Assembly: GCA_050743625.1 (NCBI GenBank)
Contig: JBOGED010000196.1
Span: forward strand, 1-39,663
Source of the DNA: JBOGED01 sp050743625
GTDB lineage: Bacteria; Actinomycetota; Nitriliruptoria; Euzebyales; Egibacteraceae
Direction of reading: 5' to 3'
DNA: 39,663 nucleotides
Shown: positions 39,178 to 39,663 of the stretch, piece by piece
Numbering within the stretch: the first letter of the stretch is position 1
How the letters are laid out: every line of letters starts with the position of its first letter
Made by a program: the position numbers and the translations under genes
The notes under the pieces: generated by a model
Told to the model about the DNA's origin: nothing
Seen by the model: only the letters and a program-made list of their open reading frames with translations
Databases searched by the model: none

Positions 39178-39663
39178 CTACAGTCCGGTTTCGACGTCTT
39201 CGAGGATGCCGAGCGCGTCGGGGACCAAGACCGCCGCGGAGTAGTAGGCGGTGACCAGGTAGGAGATGATGGACTTCTCGCTGATGCCCATGAACCGCAC
39301 GTTCATGCTGGGCTGGTACTCATCGGGAATACCAGTCTGGTGCAACCCGACCACGCCCTGATCGGCCTCACCCGTGCGCATCGCCAAGATGTTGGTGGTA
39401 CCCGTCTCGCTGACCGGGATCTTGTTACACGGCAGCAACGGCACCCCGCGCCAGGTCTGCACCGCCTCGTCATCCAGGAGGGTGCTGTCCGGGTACAGAC
39501 CTCGCCGGTTGCACTCCCGACCGAACGCCGCGATCGCACGCGGATGCGCGAAGAAGAACTGCGTCTTGCGCCGCCGGGTCAACAGCTCGTCGAGGTCGTC
39601 GGGAGTCGGCGGCCCCGAACGCGTCGGAATCCGCTGCGACAGGTCCGCGTTGTGCAACAACCC
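39178..39663 (-). CDS. Second family 2B encapsulin shell protein (C-terminal part)
   Basis: The frame runs off the window end; 161 residues are visible. They align over their full length with the C-terminus of the first shell: LHNADLSQRIPTRSGPPTPDDLDELLTRRRKTQFFFAHPRAIAAFGRECNRRG at the start, VGLHQTGIPDEYQPSMNVRFMGISEKSIISYLVTAYYSAAVLVPDALGILEDVE at the end. The middle differs (YPDSTLLDDEAVQTWRGVPLLPCNKIPV versus YPRNAEFDGHPVPGWRGIPLLPTKIPV, one residue longer). A clear HK97-type shell fragment; the N-terminal and CNMP-like parts lie outside. It is the upstream neighbour of the pseudo-cyclase gene, 92 bases away, and makes this a two-shell cluster. Confidence 0.92.
   Translation of the reverse strand, partial: GLLHNADLSQRIPTRSGPPTPDDLDELLTRRRKTQFFFAHPRAIAAFGRECNRRGLYPDSTLLDDEAVQTWRGVPLLPCNKIPVSETGTTNILAMRTGEADQGVVGLHQTGIPDEYQPSMNVRFMGISEKSIISYLVTAYYSAAVLVPDALGILEDVETGL
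39584..39663 (-). repeat. 80-nt block identical in both shell genes
   Basis: Bases 39584-39663 equal 35774-35853 without mismatch, both starting AGCTCGTCGAGG and ending CAACAACCC. It may continue past the window edge. As a direct repeat it flanks the pseudo-cyclase and first shell region. Confidence 0.95.

Noticed and set aside
1..39663. CRISPR array
   Set aside because: No regularly spaced repeats of 24-40 bases were seen on either strand.

Overview
The window comes from a high-GC actinomycete (Actinomycetota). GC content and codon use are uniformly high. Several gene sets are typical of that phylum: a histidine phosphatase / DUF3090 / SCO1664-type trio, an ethylmalonyl-CoA mutase (MeaA), and a 2-methylisoborneol (2-MIB) cluster with family 2B encapsulin shells. 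Species cannot be fixed from the sequence alone.

Layout. (1) 1-6686: the distal half of a contractile injection system (CIS, Afp/PVC/Streptomyces-CIS type) read left to right: end of a Pro/Ala-rich CIS protein, inner tube, LysM baseplate hub protein, VgrG-like spike, PAAR-like tip, gp25, gpJ-like wedge and gpI-like wedge. The sheath and ATPase genes must lie outside the window. A 23-bp tandem repeat between the last two genes makes two 8-residue mini-cistrons linked by ATGA overlaps. (2) 6634-16465: housekeeping-type genes: a stand-alone family A DNA polymerase with 3'-5' exonuclease, a P-loop kinase-like protein, an orphan LexA-box promoter, a PlsC-like acyltransferase, an M23 peptidase, meaA, ilvA, and the phosphatase/DUF3090/SCO1664 trio. 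(3) 16466-23312: an accessory stretch full of broken genes: a short XRE regulator near a perfect 20-bp palindrome, an iron-siderophore binding protein followed by a shattered second copy, then the decayed remains of an integrative element (Prim-Pol, DUF2493 and MobF-type relaxase), an alpha/beta hydrolase with an N-terminal frameshift, and a YjbR/MmcQ protein. (4) 23941-28049: PhoD phosphatase, a putative 2-oxoglutarate oxygenase and two DUF4239 membrane proteins.

(5) 28153-39663 (all minus strand): the most interesting part. In transcription order it encodes a second family 2B encapsulin shell (cut by the window edge), a two-domain geosmin-synthase-like protein that has lost the metal-binding motifs in both domains, a complete family 2B encapsulin shell with a cyclic-nucleotide-binding-like domain, 2-MIB synthase, geranyl diphosphate 2-C-methyltransferase, a prenyl diphosphate synthase, and then ispH, dxs and ispG of the MEP pathway. 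The cluster therefore carries its own precursor supply (first, penultimate and last MEP steps), chain elongation, methylation, cyclisation and packaging.

The strongest new lead is that the putative pseudo-cyclase carries at its C-terminus the same 11-residue motif, PTGLGTSAARI, that the active 2-MIB synthase carries in its disordered N-terminal region. Six of the eleven codons differ, all synonymously. This suggests a shared encapsulin-loading tag under protein-level selection and a second, probably non-catalytic, cargo or scaffold. The two shell genes share an 80-nt identical block and a highly similar 3' end around a diverged middle, which looks like gene conversion.
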